Positions 51,283-61,179 of a stretch of 64,000 nucleotides of DNA are shown here, one piece after another. How positions within the stretch are numbered: the stretch's first letter is position 1; each line of letters begins with the position of its first letter. Below the pieces are notes generated by a model that did not search any database, had not been told where the DNA came from, and saw only the letters and a list, made by a program, of their open reading frames with translations. A program made the position numbers and the translations under genes. The DNA is from Candidatus Metaruminococcus caecorum (GTDB lineage: Bacteria; Bacillota; Clostridia; Oscillospirales; Ruminococcaceae). Where the stretch lies: the NCBI GenBank assembly GCA_904420045.1, contig CAJFTY010000059.1, forward strand, positions 27,831 to 91,830, read 5' to 3'.

Positions 51283-53505
51283 ATGTCGAAAGGGCCAACG
51301 TTAAAGATGAAAAACCGTCTCAACCGCATTGTCATCGCGTTTGTTCTGATCGGTTTTGTAACATTGATCGTGCGCGTCGGGTATATTTCCATCGGTCAAA
51401 ACGACTTTTTTAAGGCCGAGGCCACCAAGCAGCAGCTGGATGATCTGACCGTCAATCCCAAGCGGGGCACCATTTATGACCGGAACATGAAGGTGCTGGC
51501 CCAAAGCGCCACGGTGTGGACGGTGTTTATCTCGCCTATTGACATCGAGGAAAAGGATCGGGAGACCATCGCAGACGGGCTGTCCAAAATTCTGGAAGTG
51601 GATAAACAAACCATCCTGGACAAGTGCAAAAAGAAAAACCGGTACGAGGTCATCAAGAAAAAAGTCGAGCAGAATGTGGCGGACGAGGTCAACAAGTTTA
51701 TCGCGGAAAAAAAGATTACCGCGGTGCACATGGTGGAGGACTCCAAGCGCTATTACCCCTATGAAAACTTTGCCTCCAGCGTCATCGGCTTTACCGGCAC
51801 CGATAACCAAGGCCTGTATGGGATCGAGGCGTATTACGACAAATATCTCAAGGGCACCGCAGGGCGGATCGTCTCGGCAGTCAACGCCAAAGGCACCGAT
51901 ATGCCGTTCCAGTATGAAAAATTCTACGAGCCCAAGGACGGCAACGGTCTGGTTTTGACCATTGACGAATCCATCCAGCACTATGTGGAAAAGGCGCTGG
52001 AACAAGCGGTGATTCAGCACAAGGCCAGCAACCGTGGCTGCGCCATTGCCATGAATGTCAACACTGGGGAGATTCTGGCCATGGCCACCAAGCCGGACTT
52101 TAATTTGAACGAACCCTTTGAAATTGCCGATGCCGCCACCCGGGAAGCCATTGAAAAGCTCACCGGCGACGAGCGCACCAAGGCGTTGTCTGCCGCCCGG
52201 GAAAAGCAGTGGAAAAACAAGGCGGTCACCGAGCTTTACGAGCCCGGATCGGTTTTTAAAGTCGTCACCGGCTCCGCCGCGCTGGAGGAAAAAACCAGCT
52301 CGTTGACCAGCAAATTTTCCTGCAGCGGCGTGGCCAATGTGTCCGGCACCAAGATTAAGTGCTGGAAAGCGGGTGGCCACGGGTCGCTGGACTTCACCGG
52401 TGCGTTTGTGCACTCCTGCAATCCGGCGTTTATCAGCATCGGCCAGAGCTTGGGCGTTGATAAATTCTACAATTATGTGAAAAACTATGGAATGACGGAG
52501 CGCACGGGAATTGACCTCCCGGGCGAGGCGGACTCCATCACCATCGCGAAAAAAAATTACGGCCCGGTGGAGCTTGCCAGCGCCTCCTTCGGACAGTCCA
52601 ACAAAATTACCCCCATCCAGATGATTACCGCTTTTTGCGCAGTAGTCAACGGTGGAAAGCTGGTGACCCCTCATGTGGTCAAACAGATGCTGGATGCCAA
52701 TGGAAACGTGGTGGAAACCTACGGCACCAAAGTGAAGCGCCAGGTGATCTCGGAGGAAACCTCCGCCCAGATGCGGAAAATTCTGGAGCAGGACGTCACC
52801 GCCAACGGCGGCAGCAACGCCTATGTCAAGGGCTTTTCCATCGGCGGAAAATCCGGCACCAGTGAAAAGCTGGAATTAAACCGCAAGCCCAATGCGACCC
52901 AGGAGGAAAAAGACGCCCGTGTGTCCTCGTTTATCGGCTTTTCCCCTGTGGACGATCCGGAAATCGCGGTGATGGTCATGATCGACGAGCCCCGGGCAGG
53001 CCAGGTGTACGGCAGCCAGGTGGCGGCGCCGGTAGTGGCTTCCATCATGTCCGATGTGCTTCCCTATATCGGCATTGAGCCCAATTACACCAAAGAAGAA
53101 CTGGAAAAAATGGAAGTTTCGGTACCCAACGTGACCGGCTCCAAACTGGACACAGCCCAGAGCAAGCTGTTAGCCCAGGGCTTAAAGCCCAAGATTAAGG
53201 GCGATGGAAACACCGTGTTAAAGCAGGTTCCCTCCTCTGGATCCAGCATGCCCCGGGGCGGAACGGTGATTTTGTACACCTCGGAAAGCGTAGCGGAAGA
53301 ATCGTCGACGGTTCCCAATCTGGTGGGGCTCACGCCCGCCCAGGCCAACCAAAAGCTCACCAATGCAGGGCTCAACGTAAAGTTTACCGGGCCTTCAGAA
53401 AACGTCCATGCGGTGGTGTCTGCCCAGAGCGTCAAGGAGGGGACAAAGCTCGCCAAGGGGAGCATTGTAACCCTGACCTGCACAGCCAACGATCAGACGG
53501 GCTGA
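51283..53505 (+). CDS. Class B penicillin-binding protein with two PASTA domains (FtsI/SpoVD type)
   Basis: A 740-residue transpeptidase. A single N-terminal membrane anchor (about 12-32) is followed by the dimerisation domain and the catalytic domain. The active-site Ser323 is in SVFK, SCN is at 378-380 and KSGT at 523-526. PASTA domains begin near residue 605 (VPNVTGS) and 675 (VPNLVGL). It cross-links septal peptidoglycan with FtsW. PASTA domains in this position are typical of clostridial FtsI and SpoVD, and the two cannot be told apart here. AGGAGG precedes the ATG. Confidence 0.93.
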   Translation: MSKGPTLKMKNRLNRIVIAFVLIGFVTLIVRVGYISIGQNDFFKAEATKQQLDDLTVNPKRGTIYDRNMKVLAQSATVWTVFISPIDIEEKDRETIADGLSKILEVDKQTILDKCKKKNRYEVIKKKVEQNVADEVNKFIAEKKITAVHMVEDSKRYYPYENFASSVIGFTGTDNQGLYGIEAYYDKYLKGTAGRIVSAVNAKGTDMPFQYEKFYEPKDGNGLVLTIDESIQHYVEKALEQAVIQHKASNRGCAIAMNVNTGEILAMATKPDFNLNEPFEIADAATREAIEKLTGDERTKALSAAREKQWKNKAVTELYEPGSVFKVVTGSAALEEKTSSLTSKFSCSGVANVSGTKIKCWKAGGHGSLDFTGAFVHSCNPAFISIGQSLGVDKFYNYVKNYGMTERTGIDLPGEADSITIAKKNYGPVELASASFGQSNKITPIQMITAFCAVVNGGKLVTPHVVKQMLDANGNVVETYGTKVKRQVISEETSAQMRKILEQDVTANGGSNAYVKGFSIGGKSGTSEKLELNRKPNATQEEKDARVSSFIGFSPVDDPEIAVMVMIDEPRAGQVYGSQVAAPVVASIMSDVLPYIGIEPNYTKEELEKMEVSVPNVTGSKLDTAQSKLLAQGLKPKIKGDGNTVLKQVPSSGSSMPRGGTVILYTSESVAEESSTVPNLVGLTPAQANQKLTNAGLNVKFTGPSENVHAVVSAQSVKEGTKLAKGSIVTLTCTANDQTG

Positions 53506-53570
53506 TCCTTTTGACAAGCAAGGAGAAACGTCCTAAAATAGTAGGGAGTCGGAAGGGATGAATACCAAAC

Positions 53571-55019
53571 ATGTTGTTCTATGATTTATTAAATGGAATC
53601 GACTGGAGCGGAGACGCGCAGAATATGGAAATCACCGATGTGTGCAGCGACTCCAGAAAGCTCAAACCCGGATGCGTCTTTGTGTGCATCAAAGGATTAA
53701 ATTTCGACGGACACGACCACGCGGCGGCGGCGCTTTCAAGCGGCGCCGCGGCTGTGGTTTGCGAGCGGGACCTGGGGCTGCCCGGACAGGTGATCGTGGA
53801 AAACTCCCGCCTGGCCTACTCGGTGATGTGCGGAAACTTTTTCGGCAATCCCGCCTCCCGCCTGCGGCTGATCGGAGCTACGGGCACCAACGGGAAAACC
53901 ACTGTGACCACCCTGATTAAAAACGTGCTGACCTCCCTGGGGCTCAAGGTGGGCCTGATCGGCACGATTCAGAACGAGATTATGGACGAGGTGATCCCCG
54001 CGCACAAAACCACTCCGGACGCTTACGAGCTCCATGCGCTGTTTGCCCAAATGGAGCAGAAGGGCTGTGAGTTCGTGGTGATGGAGGTTTCCTCCCATGC
54101 GCTGGATCAGTGCCGGCTGGGCAAGGTCGAGTTTGAAATCTCGGTGTTTACAAACCTTACCCAGGATCATTTGGATTACCACAAGGATATGGAGGACTAC
54201 TTCGCGGCCAAGAAAAAGCTGTTCGACATGACCAAGACGGCGATTGTCAACATCGACGACAGCTACGGACAGCGGCTGGCGCTGATGCTGCCGGGGGAAG
54301 TGGTCACCTGCTCCACCAAGCGTCAGACCGCCGATTTTTATGCCTCGGATATCCAGTGCCTGCCTACAGGGGTGGAATTCCACCTGACCTATCGGGAGAT
54401 CACCAGCAAGATCACCTTTGGCATGCCGGGGAACTTTTCCGTGCAAAACGCCCTGGCGGCTGCGGCAGTCTGCCTGCGGGCGGGGATCTCTTTAGAACGG
54501 GTGGTGGAAGGACTTAACGCCTGCAAGGGCGTCAAGGGCCGCAGCGAGGTCATTCCCACCGGACGGGATTTTACCGTCATCTGCGACTACGCCCATTCCC
54601 CCGACGGGCTGCGCAATATTCTCCCCAGCATGCGGGAGTACACCAAGGGCCGCCTGATCGCGCTGTTTGGCTGCGGTGGCGACCGGGATGTGACCAAGCG
54701 CCCGATCATGGGGGAGGTCGCCGCCGAAAACGCCGATTTTCTTATTGTCACGTCGGATAACCCCCGCACAGAGGACCCGGAGGCGATTATCGAGGATATT
54801 CTGCCCGGGGTGCGCAAGGTGGGCACCGAATACGTGGTGATCCCCGACCGCCGGGAGGCAATTTTTTACGCAGTTGAGCACGCCCGGCCCGGGGACGTGA
54901 TTGTCCTGGCGGGAAAAGGACATGAGGATTATCAGGTTTTAAACGGCAAGACGATTCATTTTGACGAGCGGGAAGTGGTTGCCCAGGCGCTGGAAAAACT
55001 TTCAAACGACAACGGATAG
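53571..55019 (+). CDS. murE: UDP-MurNAc-tripeptide synthetase MurE (meso-DAP type)
   Basis: A 482-residue Mur ligase: ATP loop GATGTNGKTTVTT near 103-115, the carbamylated-Lys region, and TSDNPRTEDP near 400. DNPR is the known determinant for adding meso-diaminopimelate. A nine-codon frame starts at ATG 53558, right after GGAAGGG, and ends at 53584, inside the murE start region, so murE translation may depend on reinitiation. Otherwise GGAAGGG serves ATG 53571 at 13 bases. Confidence 0.95.
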   Translation: MLFYDLLNGIDWSGDAQNMEITDVCSDSRKLKPGCVFVCIKGLNFDGHDHAAAALSSGAAAVVCERDLGLPGQVIVENSRLAYSVMCGNFFGNPASRLRLIGATGTNGKTTVTTLIKNVLTSLGLKVGLIGTIQNEIMDEVIPAHKTTPDAYELHALFAQMEQKGCEFVVMEVSSHALDQCRLGKVEFEISVFTNLTQDHLDYHKDMEDYFAAKKKLFDMTKTAIVNIDDSYGQRLALMLPGEVVTCSTKRQTADFYASDIQCLPTGVEFHLTYREITSKITFGMPGNFSVQNALAAAAVCLRAGISLERVVEGLNACKGVKGRSEVIPTGRDFTVICDYAHSPDGLRNILPSMREYTKGRLIALFGCGGDRDVTKRPIMGEVAAENADFLIVTSDNPRTEDPEAIIEDILPGVRKVGTEYVVIPDRREAIFYAVEHARPGDVIVLAGKGHEDYQVLNGKTIHFDEREVVAQALEKLSNDNG

Positions 55020-55038
55020 AATTTGGGGTTGAGATTCA

Positions 55039-56430
55039 TTGGAAAAGCTTTCACTCTTGGAAATTGCAGAGGCATTGGGCGTGCAGCCCGAGGGGGATAT
55101 GGCATCTCTACAGGAAAATTGGGCGCAAATCACCGTAGACAGCGTGTGCACCGATACCCGGAACATCACGCCCGGGTGCCTGTTTATCGCCCTTTCCGGG
55201 GAGCGCTTTGACGGCCACGACTTTGTGGAGCAGGCGTTTGCCCAGGGGGCGGCCGCGGCGGTGATCCATCGTCCAGTGGTCAGCGAGTACCCGGTGCTGC
55301 GGGTGGAAAACACCCGGACGGCGCTGTTAGACTTGGCCCGTTTTTACCGCAAACGCTTTTCCGTTTTTCTGGTGGGCATCACCGGCAGCGTGGGAAAAAC
55401 CTCCACCAAGGAAATGATCTACGGGGTGCTGTCCCAGAAATTTAAAACCCTGAAAACCCAGGGAAATTTAAACAACGAAATCGGTCTTCCCATGACGCTG
55501 CTGGGGCTGGACTGTTCCTACCGGGCAGCGGTCATTGAAATGGGAATGTCCGATTTCGGTGAGATCAGCCGTCTGACCAAAACCGCTCTTCCCAATCTGG
55601 GGGTGATTACCAACATCGGGGTCTCGCACCTGGAAACCCTGGGGAGCCGGGAGAACATTCTCAAGGCGAAATTGGAGATTATGGACGGCTTGCAGGGAGA
55701 CCTGCCGCTGATCTTAAACGGGGACGACGATTTATTGTCCACCGTCGGGGAGTTCGTGGACCGGGAGATCATCTACTATGGGATCAAGAATACCGACGCG
55801 GGGGTCACCGCTTCGGATATTGACGTGCAGGGGCTTTCCACCGAGTTTACCATCTCGTATTTCGGGAAAAAAGCCCGGGCCAGGATTCCCACCATCGGGG
55901 AACACAATGTGTACAACGCCCTGGCTGCGTTCTGTGTGGGCCTGGTGTCCGAGATGACCGAGGAGGAAATCTTAAGGGGACTTTCCCAGTATAAGCCGGC
56001 GGGGATGCGTCAGAACATCACAGATTACAAAGGGATCACAGTCATTGAGGACTGTTACAACGCCAGCCCCGATAGCATGAAGGCGGCGCTTAGCGTGCTG
56101 GATGCGGTACAGACCCAGGGCCGCAGGATCGCCGTGTTGGGCGACATGCTGGAACTGGGGGACATTTCGGAAAAAGCCCATTACAAAGTAGGCGTTTTGG
56201 CGGGACAAAGCGGCGCGGACGAGGTGCTGTGCTTCGGCCCCCAGTCGGAAAACATCGCCCGAGGGGCCATGAGCGAGGGGATGACCCAGGTGGCGGTATT
56301 CCAGGACAAAGAGGAATTAAGCCGGTACCTTGCCGCACACACCGCGCCCGGGGATACGGTGCTGTTTAAGGCCAGCCGGGGCATGCGGCTGGAGCAGGTC
56401 ATCCAAACTACGTATGGGGGAGAGGAATAA
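55039..56430 (+). CDS. murF: UDP-MurNAc-tripeptide-D-Ala-D-Ala ligase MurF
   Basis: A 463-residue Mur ligase: N-terminal SLLEIAEALGV, ATP loop GITGSVGKTSTKEM near 110, GNLNNEIGLP, and EDCYNASPDSMKAAL near 340. The start is TTG 55039; the next in-frame ATG would remove conserved N-terminal sequence. The ribosome site (TTGGGG) is weak, and translation may be coupled to murE, which ends 19 bases upstream. Confidence 0.94.
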   Translation: MEKLSLLEIAEALGVQPEGDMASLQENWAQITVDSVCTDTRNITPGCLFIALSGERFDGHDFVEQAFAQGAAAAVIHRPVVSEYPVLRVENTRTALLDLARFYRKRFSVFLVGITGSVGKTSTKEMIYGVLSQKFKTLKTQGNLNNEIGLPMTLLGLDCSYRAAVIEMGMSDFGEISRLTKTALPNLGVITNIGVSHLETLGSRENILKAKLEIMDGLQGDLPLILNGDDDLLSTVGEFVDREIIYYGIKNTDAGVTASDIDVQGLSTEFTISYFGKKARARIPTIGEHNVYNALAAFCVGLVSEMTEEEILRGLSQYKPAGMRQNITDYKGITVIEDCYNASPDSMKAALSVLDAVQTQGRRIAVLGDMLELGDISEKAHYKVGVLAGQSGADEVLCFGPQSENIARGAMSEGMTQVAVFQDKEELSRYLAAHTAPGDTVLFKASRGMRLEQVIQTTYGGEE

Positions 56431-56435
56431 ACACC

Positions 56436-57443
56436 ATGACAGGACTTGTATCGGCGATCACCGCCCTTATCGCCTTTATTATCACAGCGGGGCTGGGATT
56501 TGTAATCATCCCATTTTTACGCAGGCTCAAATTTGGGCAGACGATCAAAGAGATCGGTCCCACCTGGCACAAGAATAAACAGGGAACGCCCACCATGGGC
56601 GGCCTTATGTTTATCGCGGGCATTGTCCTTGCGAGCGTGGTGGGATGTCTTGTGGCCGCAGCCTTTTCCGGGGGGGAAAGCATCAGCAGCACCCAGGAGC
56701 TGGTTCGGTTTGTGGCGGGGCTGTGCCTTGCTTTGGGAATGGGAATGATCGGCTTCGCGGACGACTACATCAAAGTGGTGAAAAAGCGCAACCTGGGGCT
56801 CACCGCCCGGCAGAAAACCCTGCTTCAGCTTTTGGGAATCATCGCATATCTGGCGGTGCTGTACCTGGCGGGGGATACCTCTACTATTGTGGTGTTCCCC
56901 TTCCTTGGTCAGTTGGACTTCGGGCTGTTTTACTATCCGCTGGTGGCGGTGGGAATCTATTTCCTGGTCAATGCCGTCAATCTCACCGACGGAATCGACG
57001 GCCTGGCGTCCTCGGTCACCTTTGTGGTGGGAATCGCCTTTATGGTTATCAGCAGCCTTTTAAGCTTTACCAATATGGGGGTTTTAGCGTCTGCTATGGC
57101 GGCGGGCTGCCTGGGCTTCCTGATGTGGAATCTGCACCCCGCCAAGGTGTTTATGGGAGATACCGGTTCGATGTTTTTAGGCGGCCTTGTAGTGGCGCTT
57201 GGAATGGGCGTGGGAATGCCCATGCTTCTGGTCTTTGCGGGGATCGTGTACATCTGCGAGGCACTGTCGGTGGTCTTGCAGGTTATCAGCTTTAAAACCA
57301 CCGGCAAACGCATCTTTAAAATGAGCCCGATCCACCACCATTTTGAAATGTGCGGGTGGAGCGAGGGGAAAATTGTAACGGTGTTTTCCCTGGTGACCGC
57401 GGTGTTCTGCGCGGTGGCGGTCTGCGCCGTTATCTGGGGATAA
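56436..57443 (+). CDS. mraY: Phospho-MurNAc-pentapeptide transferase MraY
   Basis: A 335-residue protein with ten membrane segments making lipid I. Diagnostic segments: PTMGGLMF near residue 50, FADDYIKV near 108, NLTDGIDGLA near 185 and HHHFEMCGW near 300. It follows murF by five bases. The murD gene usually next is absent. Confidence 0.97.
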   Translation: MTGLVSAITALIAFIITAGLGFVIIPFLRRLKFGQTIKEIGPTWHKNKQGTPTMGGLMFIAGIVLASVVGCLVAAAFSGGESISSTQELVRFVAGLCLALGMGMIGFADDYIKVVKKRNLGLTARQKTLLQLLGIIAYLAVLYLAGDTSTIVVFPFLGQLDFGLFYYPLVAVGIYFLVNAVNLTDGIDGLASSVTFVVGIAFMVISSLLSFTNMGVLASAMAAGCLGFLMWNLHPAKVFMGDTGSMFLGGLVVALGMGVGMPMLLVFAGIVYICEALSVVLQVISFKTTGKRIFKMSPIHHHFEMCGWSEGKIVTVFSLVTAVFCAVAVCAVIWG

Positions 57444-57486
57444 AACCGCGCCCCCTGCGGAATTTGGATGGAAAGGGTGACCCTGA

Positions 57487-58617
57487 TTGGCTCGACCGAA
57501 AAAGGACAAAATAAAAAAGCTCGGCACCATGGATACGACGTTTTTTATTCTTGTCCTCATCCTGCTTGCCTTCGGCTTAATCATGCTGTTTTCCGCGAGC
57601 TACGCCTACGCCTATTACCGGTTTAACGACAGCTTCAGCTTTATCAAAAAGCAGGCGGTCTTTGCGTTTGCGGGCGTCGCCTGCATGATTATCATTTCAC
57701 ACATCGATTACCATATCTATAAAAGATTCGCCTTCTGGTTTTATGCGGCGGGCGTAGTGCTGCTGGTGGTGGCGCTGCTGTCACCCGAGCTTAACAACGC
57801 CCACCGATGGATTCACCTGGGGCCGCTGGGAACGTTTCAGCCGTCGGAGTTTATGAAGTTCGCGGTGGTGGTTTTGTTCGCCTATCTGATCTCCATCAAC
57901 TACAAGCGGATGGGGACGTTTGTATACGGCGTACTTCCGTTTTTGATCTGTTTGGGCATTGTGGCGGCCATTATGCTGATGCAGCCCCACCTGTCCGGAA
58001 CCATCCTGATCGGCGCCATCGGCTTGGTGATGATGTTTGTGGGCGGCACCAAGTACCGGTACTTTTTGGTGGCGCTGCTGCTGGTGGGCGTGGGCATTGT
58101 GGCCATCGTCTCCTTTAAGGGAATTGAGTACGTGGGCGAGCGGCTTCAAGGATGGATCGACCCGTTTTCCGACAAGCAGGACTCTACCTTCCAGACGGTG
58201 CAGTCGCTGATCGCCGTGGGCTCGGGAGGCGTCATGGGACTGGGGCTCGGAAATTCCCGGCAGAAGTACCTGTACCTGCCGGAGCCCCAAAACGACTTTA
58301 TCTTTTCCATCGTCTGCGAGGAGCTGGGCTTTATCGGCGCGGTGATCGTGATTTTGCTGTTTGTGCTGTTTGTGTTCCGCGGCTTTGTGATCGCCACCAA
58401 AGCGCCGGATAAATTCGGCATGATGCTGGTGGTGGGGCTCACTGCGCAGGTGGGGCTTCAGGCCATGCTCAACATCGCGGTGGTGACCAACACCATTCCA
58501 AACACCGGCATCAGCCTCCCGTTTTTCAGCTATGGAGGAACATCACTGTTTTTGCTGCTGTGCCAGATGGGGGTCATCCTCAATGTGTCCCGGCAGTGCT
58601 CGCTGGAAAAGACTTAA
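57487..58617 (+). CDS. ftsW: FtsW/SpoVE-type SEDS glycosyltransferase
   Basis: A 376-residue membrane protein with ten segments: FQPSEFMKFA near 118, LPEPQNDFIFSIVCEELGF near 265 and PFFSYGGTS near 340. It should polymerise septal glycan with the class B penicillin-binding protein. The start is TTG 57487 with AAAGGGTG seven bases upstream; the first ATG (residue 15) would leave a short N-terminus. Confidence 0.92.
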   Translation: MARPKKDKIKKLGTMDTTFFILVLILLAFGLIMLFSASYAYAYYRFNDSFSFIKKQAVFAFAGVACMIIISHIDYHIYKRFAFWFYAAGVVLLVVALLSPELNNAHRWIHLGPLGTFQPSEFMKFAVVVLFAYLISINYKRMGTFVYGVLPFLICLGIVAAIMLMQPHLSGTILIGAIGLVMMFVGGTKYRYFLVALLLVGVGIVAIVSFKGIEYVGERLQGWIDPFSDKQDSTFQTVQSLIAVGSGGVMGLGLGNSRQKYLYLPEPQNDFIFSIVCEELGFIGAVIVILLFVLFVFRGFVIATKAPDKFGMMLVVGLTAQVGLQAMLNIAVVTNTIPNTGISLPFFSYGGTSLFLLLCQMGVILNVSRQCSLEKT

Positions 58618-58661
58618 TCCCGTCAAAGGGAATTCTATCAGAATCAGGCAGGGAAAATTAT

Positions 58662-59786
58662 ATGCGCGTATTATTTGCAGGCGGCGGAACGGCGGGGCAT
58701 ATCAATCCCGCGGTGGCAGTCGCAAGCTACATCAAGAAACAGCAGCCGGCGTCGGAAATTCTGTTTGCCGGTACGCCCAAGGGGATGGAGGCCACCCTGG
58801 TGCCCAAAGCGGGCTTTGCCTTCGCCCCTATCCGGGTGATGGGCTTCAGGCGTAGCCTTTCGCCCCAGAGCATCGTCCACAACCTGGAAGCCGCAGGGTG
58901 TCTTGCCACAGCGGGAGCCCGGGCGAAAAAGATTATCCGGGACTTTCGGCCCGACCTGGTGGTGGGCACCGGCGGCTATGTGAGCGGCCCCATCGTGCGG
59001 TGCGCCGCTAAGATGGGGATCAAGACGGTGATCCATGAGCAAAACGCCTTCCCCGGCGTGACCACCAAGATCTTGTCCAAGCACGCCGACCGGGTGTTCC
59101 TGGCGGTGGAGGAGGCGAAAAAATACCTGGACCCGAACTGCAAGGTGGAGGTGGTGGGCAACCCTGTGCGGGAGGAAATTCTCTTGAAAACCAAAGGGGA
59201 GGCCCGGCGGGAGCTCCATTTGGACGACAGCCTGTGCATTTTGTCCTTCGGAGGGAGCCTGGGTGCGCCCATCGTCAACCGGGCCGCCGCCGACCTGATG
59301 GAGTGGCATTGCAAAAAAGGGGATGTCAACCACATCCACGCCACCGGCCGCCTGGGCAAAGAGGAGTTCCCGGCCCTGCTCAAAGAGCGGGGCGTGAACC
59401 TTTCCGCCTGCCCGCGGATCGACGTGCGGGAGTATATCGACAACATGGACAGCTGCCTGGCGGCGGCGGACGTGGCGGTCTGCCGGGCGGGAGCCATCAC
59501 CCTGTCGGAGCTGGAAGCCACCGGCAAGGCGTCGGTCTTAATCCCTTCCCCTTATGTGGCGGAAAACCATCAGTATCACAACGCCATGGTGCTGCAAAAT
59601 CATGGTGCGGCCATTGTGATGGAGGAAAAAGACTACGATAAAAAGCGGCTCATCGACTTTATGGAGACGATCTACCGGGATCGGGAAAAGCTCAAGGAGC
59701 TTTCCAAAAACGCTTCCCGGCTGGCAGTCACCGACACCTGTGAAAAAATGTACCGCTCAATCCTTGATTTGACAGCCAAGGTTTAA
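58662..59786 (+). CDS. murG: UDP-GlcNAc:undecaprenyl-PP-MurNAc-pentapeptide GlcNAc transferase MurG
   Basis: A 374-residue GT28 enzyme making lipid II on the inner face of the membrane. FAGGGTAGHINPA at the N-terminus, GGYVSGPI near 105, HEQNAFPG near 125 and RAGAITLSELEATGK near 280 are diagnostic. ATG 58662 with AGGGAAA upstream is chosen over in-frame starts inside ftsW. Confidence 0.97.
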   Translation: MRVLFAGGGTAGHINPAVAVASYIKKQQPASEILFAGTPKGMEATLVPKAGFAFAPIRVMGFRRSLSPQSIVHNLEAAGCLATAGARAKKIIRDFRPDLVVGTGGYVSGPIVRCAAKMGIKTVIHEQNAFPGVTTKILSKHADRVFLAVEEAKKYLDPNCKVEVVGNPVREEILLKTKGEARRELHLDDSLCILSFGGSLGAPIVNRAAADLMEWHCKKGDVNHIHATGRLGKEEFPALLKERGVNLSACPRIDVREYIDNMDSCLAAADVAVCRAGAITLSELEATGKASVLIPSPYVAENHQYHNAMVLQNHGAAIVMEEKDYDKKRLIDFMETIYRDREKLKELSKNASRLAVTDTCEKMYRSILDLTAKV

Positions 59787-59869
59787 CTCACCATCCCTTT
59801 CCCACTGGCATAGTATAAGGTGCTAAGGTGCTTAACACCGAACGACTGCTGTGTGAAAGGGTGTTGTTT

Positions 59870-61129
59870 GTGGAACAGTTACGGATCCGGGGCGGCGTTC
59901 CCCTGTCGGGGGAGATCGCCGTCCACGGAGCAAAAAACAGCTCGCTCCCCCTGCTTGCCGCCACCATTCTGGGAAAATCCCAAAGTGTCTTACATAACTG
60001 CCCCCGCCTGTCCGACGTGGATGCGGCAATCCGGATTTTATCTTATCTTGGCTGTGCTGTGGAGCGTTCCGGCGACACGGTGTGCGTAGACACCTCTCAG
60101 TTGACCCACTTTGACGTGCCGGAGGATTTAATGCGGGAAATGCGGTCCTCCATCGTCTTTTTGGGGGCGATTGCCGCAAGGCTCGGCAAAACCCGGATCT
60201 CCTTTCCCGGCGGATGCGAGCTGGGGCCCAGGCCCATCGACCTGCACCTGTCCTCCCTGCGGGCGCTGGGGCTTTCCATCCGGGAAGATCACGGTTTTTT
60301 GGACTGTGAGGTAAACGGAAGGCTCAAGGGCGCAACCATCTCCCTGGCGTTTCCCAGTGTGGGGGCCACCGAAAACATTTTGCTGGCCGCGGCCACCGCG
60401 GAGGGAACCACCCAGATCCTCAACGCAGCCCAGGAGCCGGAGATCATCGACTTGGCGGAGTTTTTAAACGCTTGCGGCGCGAAGATTTCCGGCGCGGGCA
60501 AAAGCACTGTGGTCATCGAGGGGGTGGAGGAACTCCACGGGGCGGAGCACACGGTGATTCCAGACCGGATCGTGGCGGCCACCTACCTGTGCTGTGCGGC
60601 GGCCACCGGCGGGGAAATCTTAGTCCGCCGGGTGCGGCCGGACGACATCGCGGGCATCCTTCCAGTGCTGGAACAAACCGGCTGCCGTATTTACACCGGG
60701 GAACAAAGCGTGTATCTAAAAGCACCCGGACAGCTAAAGCCTGTCAAATCGGTGCGGACCATGCCGTACCCCGGCTTTCCCACCGACGCACAGGCGCCGG
60801 TGATGTCGCTGACAGCGCTGGCCGACGGCACCAGTGTATTTGTGGAAAACATCTTTGAAAACCGCTATAAGCACGTGGCGGAGCTTGCACGCATGGGGGC
60901 GGACATTAAGGTGGAAGGCAAGGTGGCGGTGGTCTCCGGCGTCCGGACTCTGTACGGTGCGGGGGTGGACGCCACCGACCTGCGGGGCGGGGCCGCCCTG
61001 ATTGTGGCGGGCCTAGCCGCTGAGGGGGAGACCGTGGTCTCCCGGATTCATCATATTGACCGGGGCTATGAACAGATTGAAACAAGCCTTCGCTCTTTGG
61101 GCGCTCAGGTGGAACGCCGGCCGGGCTGA
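59870..61129 (+). CDS. murA: UDP-GlcNAc 1-carboxyvinyltransferase MurA
   Basis: A 419-residue EPSP-synthase-fold enzyme, first committed step of peptidoglycan synthesis. HGAKNSSLPLLAA near the N-terminus and the catalytic Cys116 in FPGGCELGPRPIDLH identify it; Cys at this site implies fosfomycin sensitivity of the target. GTG 59870 is preferred, eight bases after AAAGG; the frame is open to 59828 without a better ribosome site. Confidence 0.94.
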   Translation: MEQLRIRGGVPLSGEIAVHGAKNSSLPLLAATILGKSQSVLHNCPRLSDVDAAIRILSYLGCAVERSGDTVCVDTSQLTHFDVPEDLMREMRSSIVFLGAIAARLGKTRISFPGGCELGPRPIDLHLSSLRALGLSIREDHGFLDCEVNGRLKGATISLAFPSVGATENILLAAATAEGTTQILNAAQEPEIIDLAEFLNACGAKISGAGKSTVVIEGVEELHGAEHTVIPDRIVAATYLCCAAATGGEILVRRVRPDDIAGILPVLEQTGCRIYTGEQSVYLKAPGQLKPVKSVRTMPYPGFPTDAQAPVMSLTALADGTSVFVENIFENRYKHVAELARMGADIKVEGKVAVVSGVRTLYGAGVDATDLRGGAALIVAGLAAEGETVVSRIHHIDRGYEQIETSLRSLGAQVERRPG

Positions 61130-61179
61130 CCGGCTGGGATCGGAAAAAATCCCTTTTTCAAAAAGGCAGGAGACGCAAC

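Noticed and set aside
51301..52674. A 457-codon minus-strand frame opposite the penicillin-binding protein gene
   Set aside because: No recognisable protein features; the plus-strand gene with active-site motifs explains the region.
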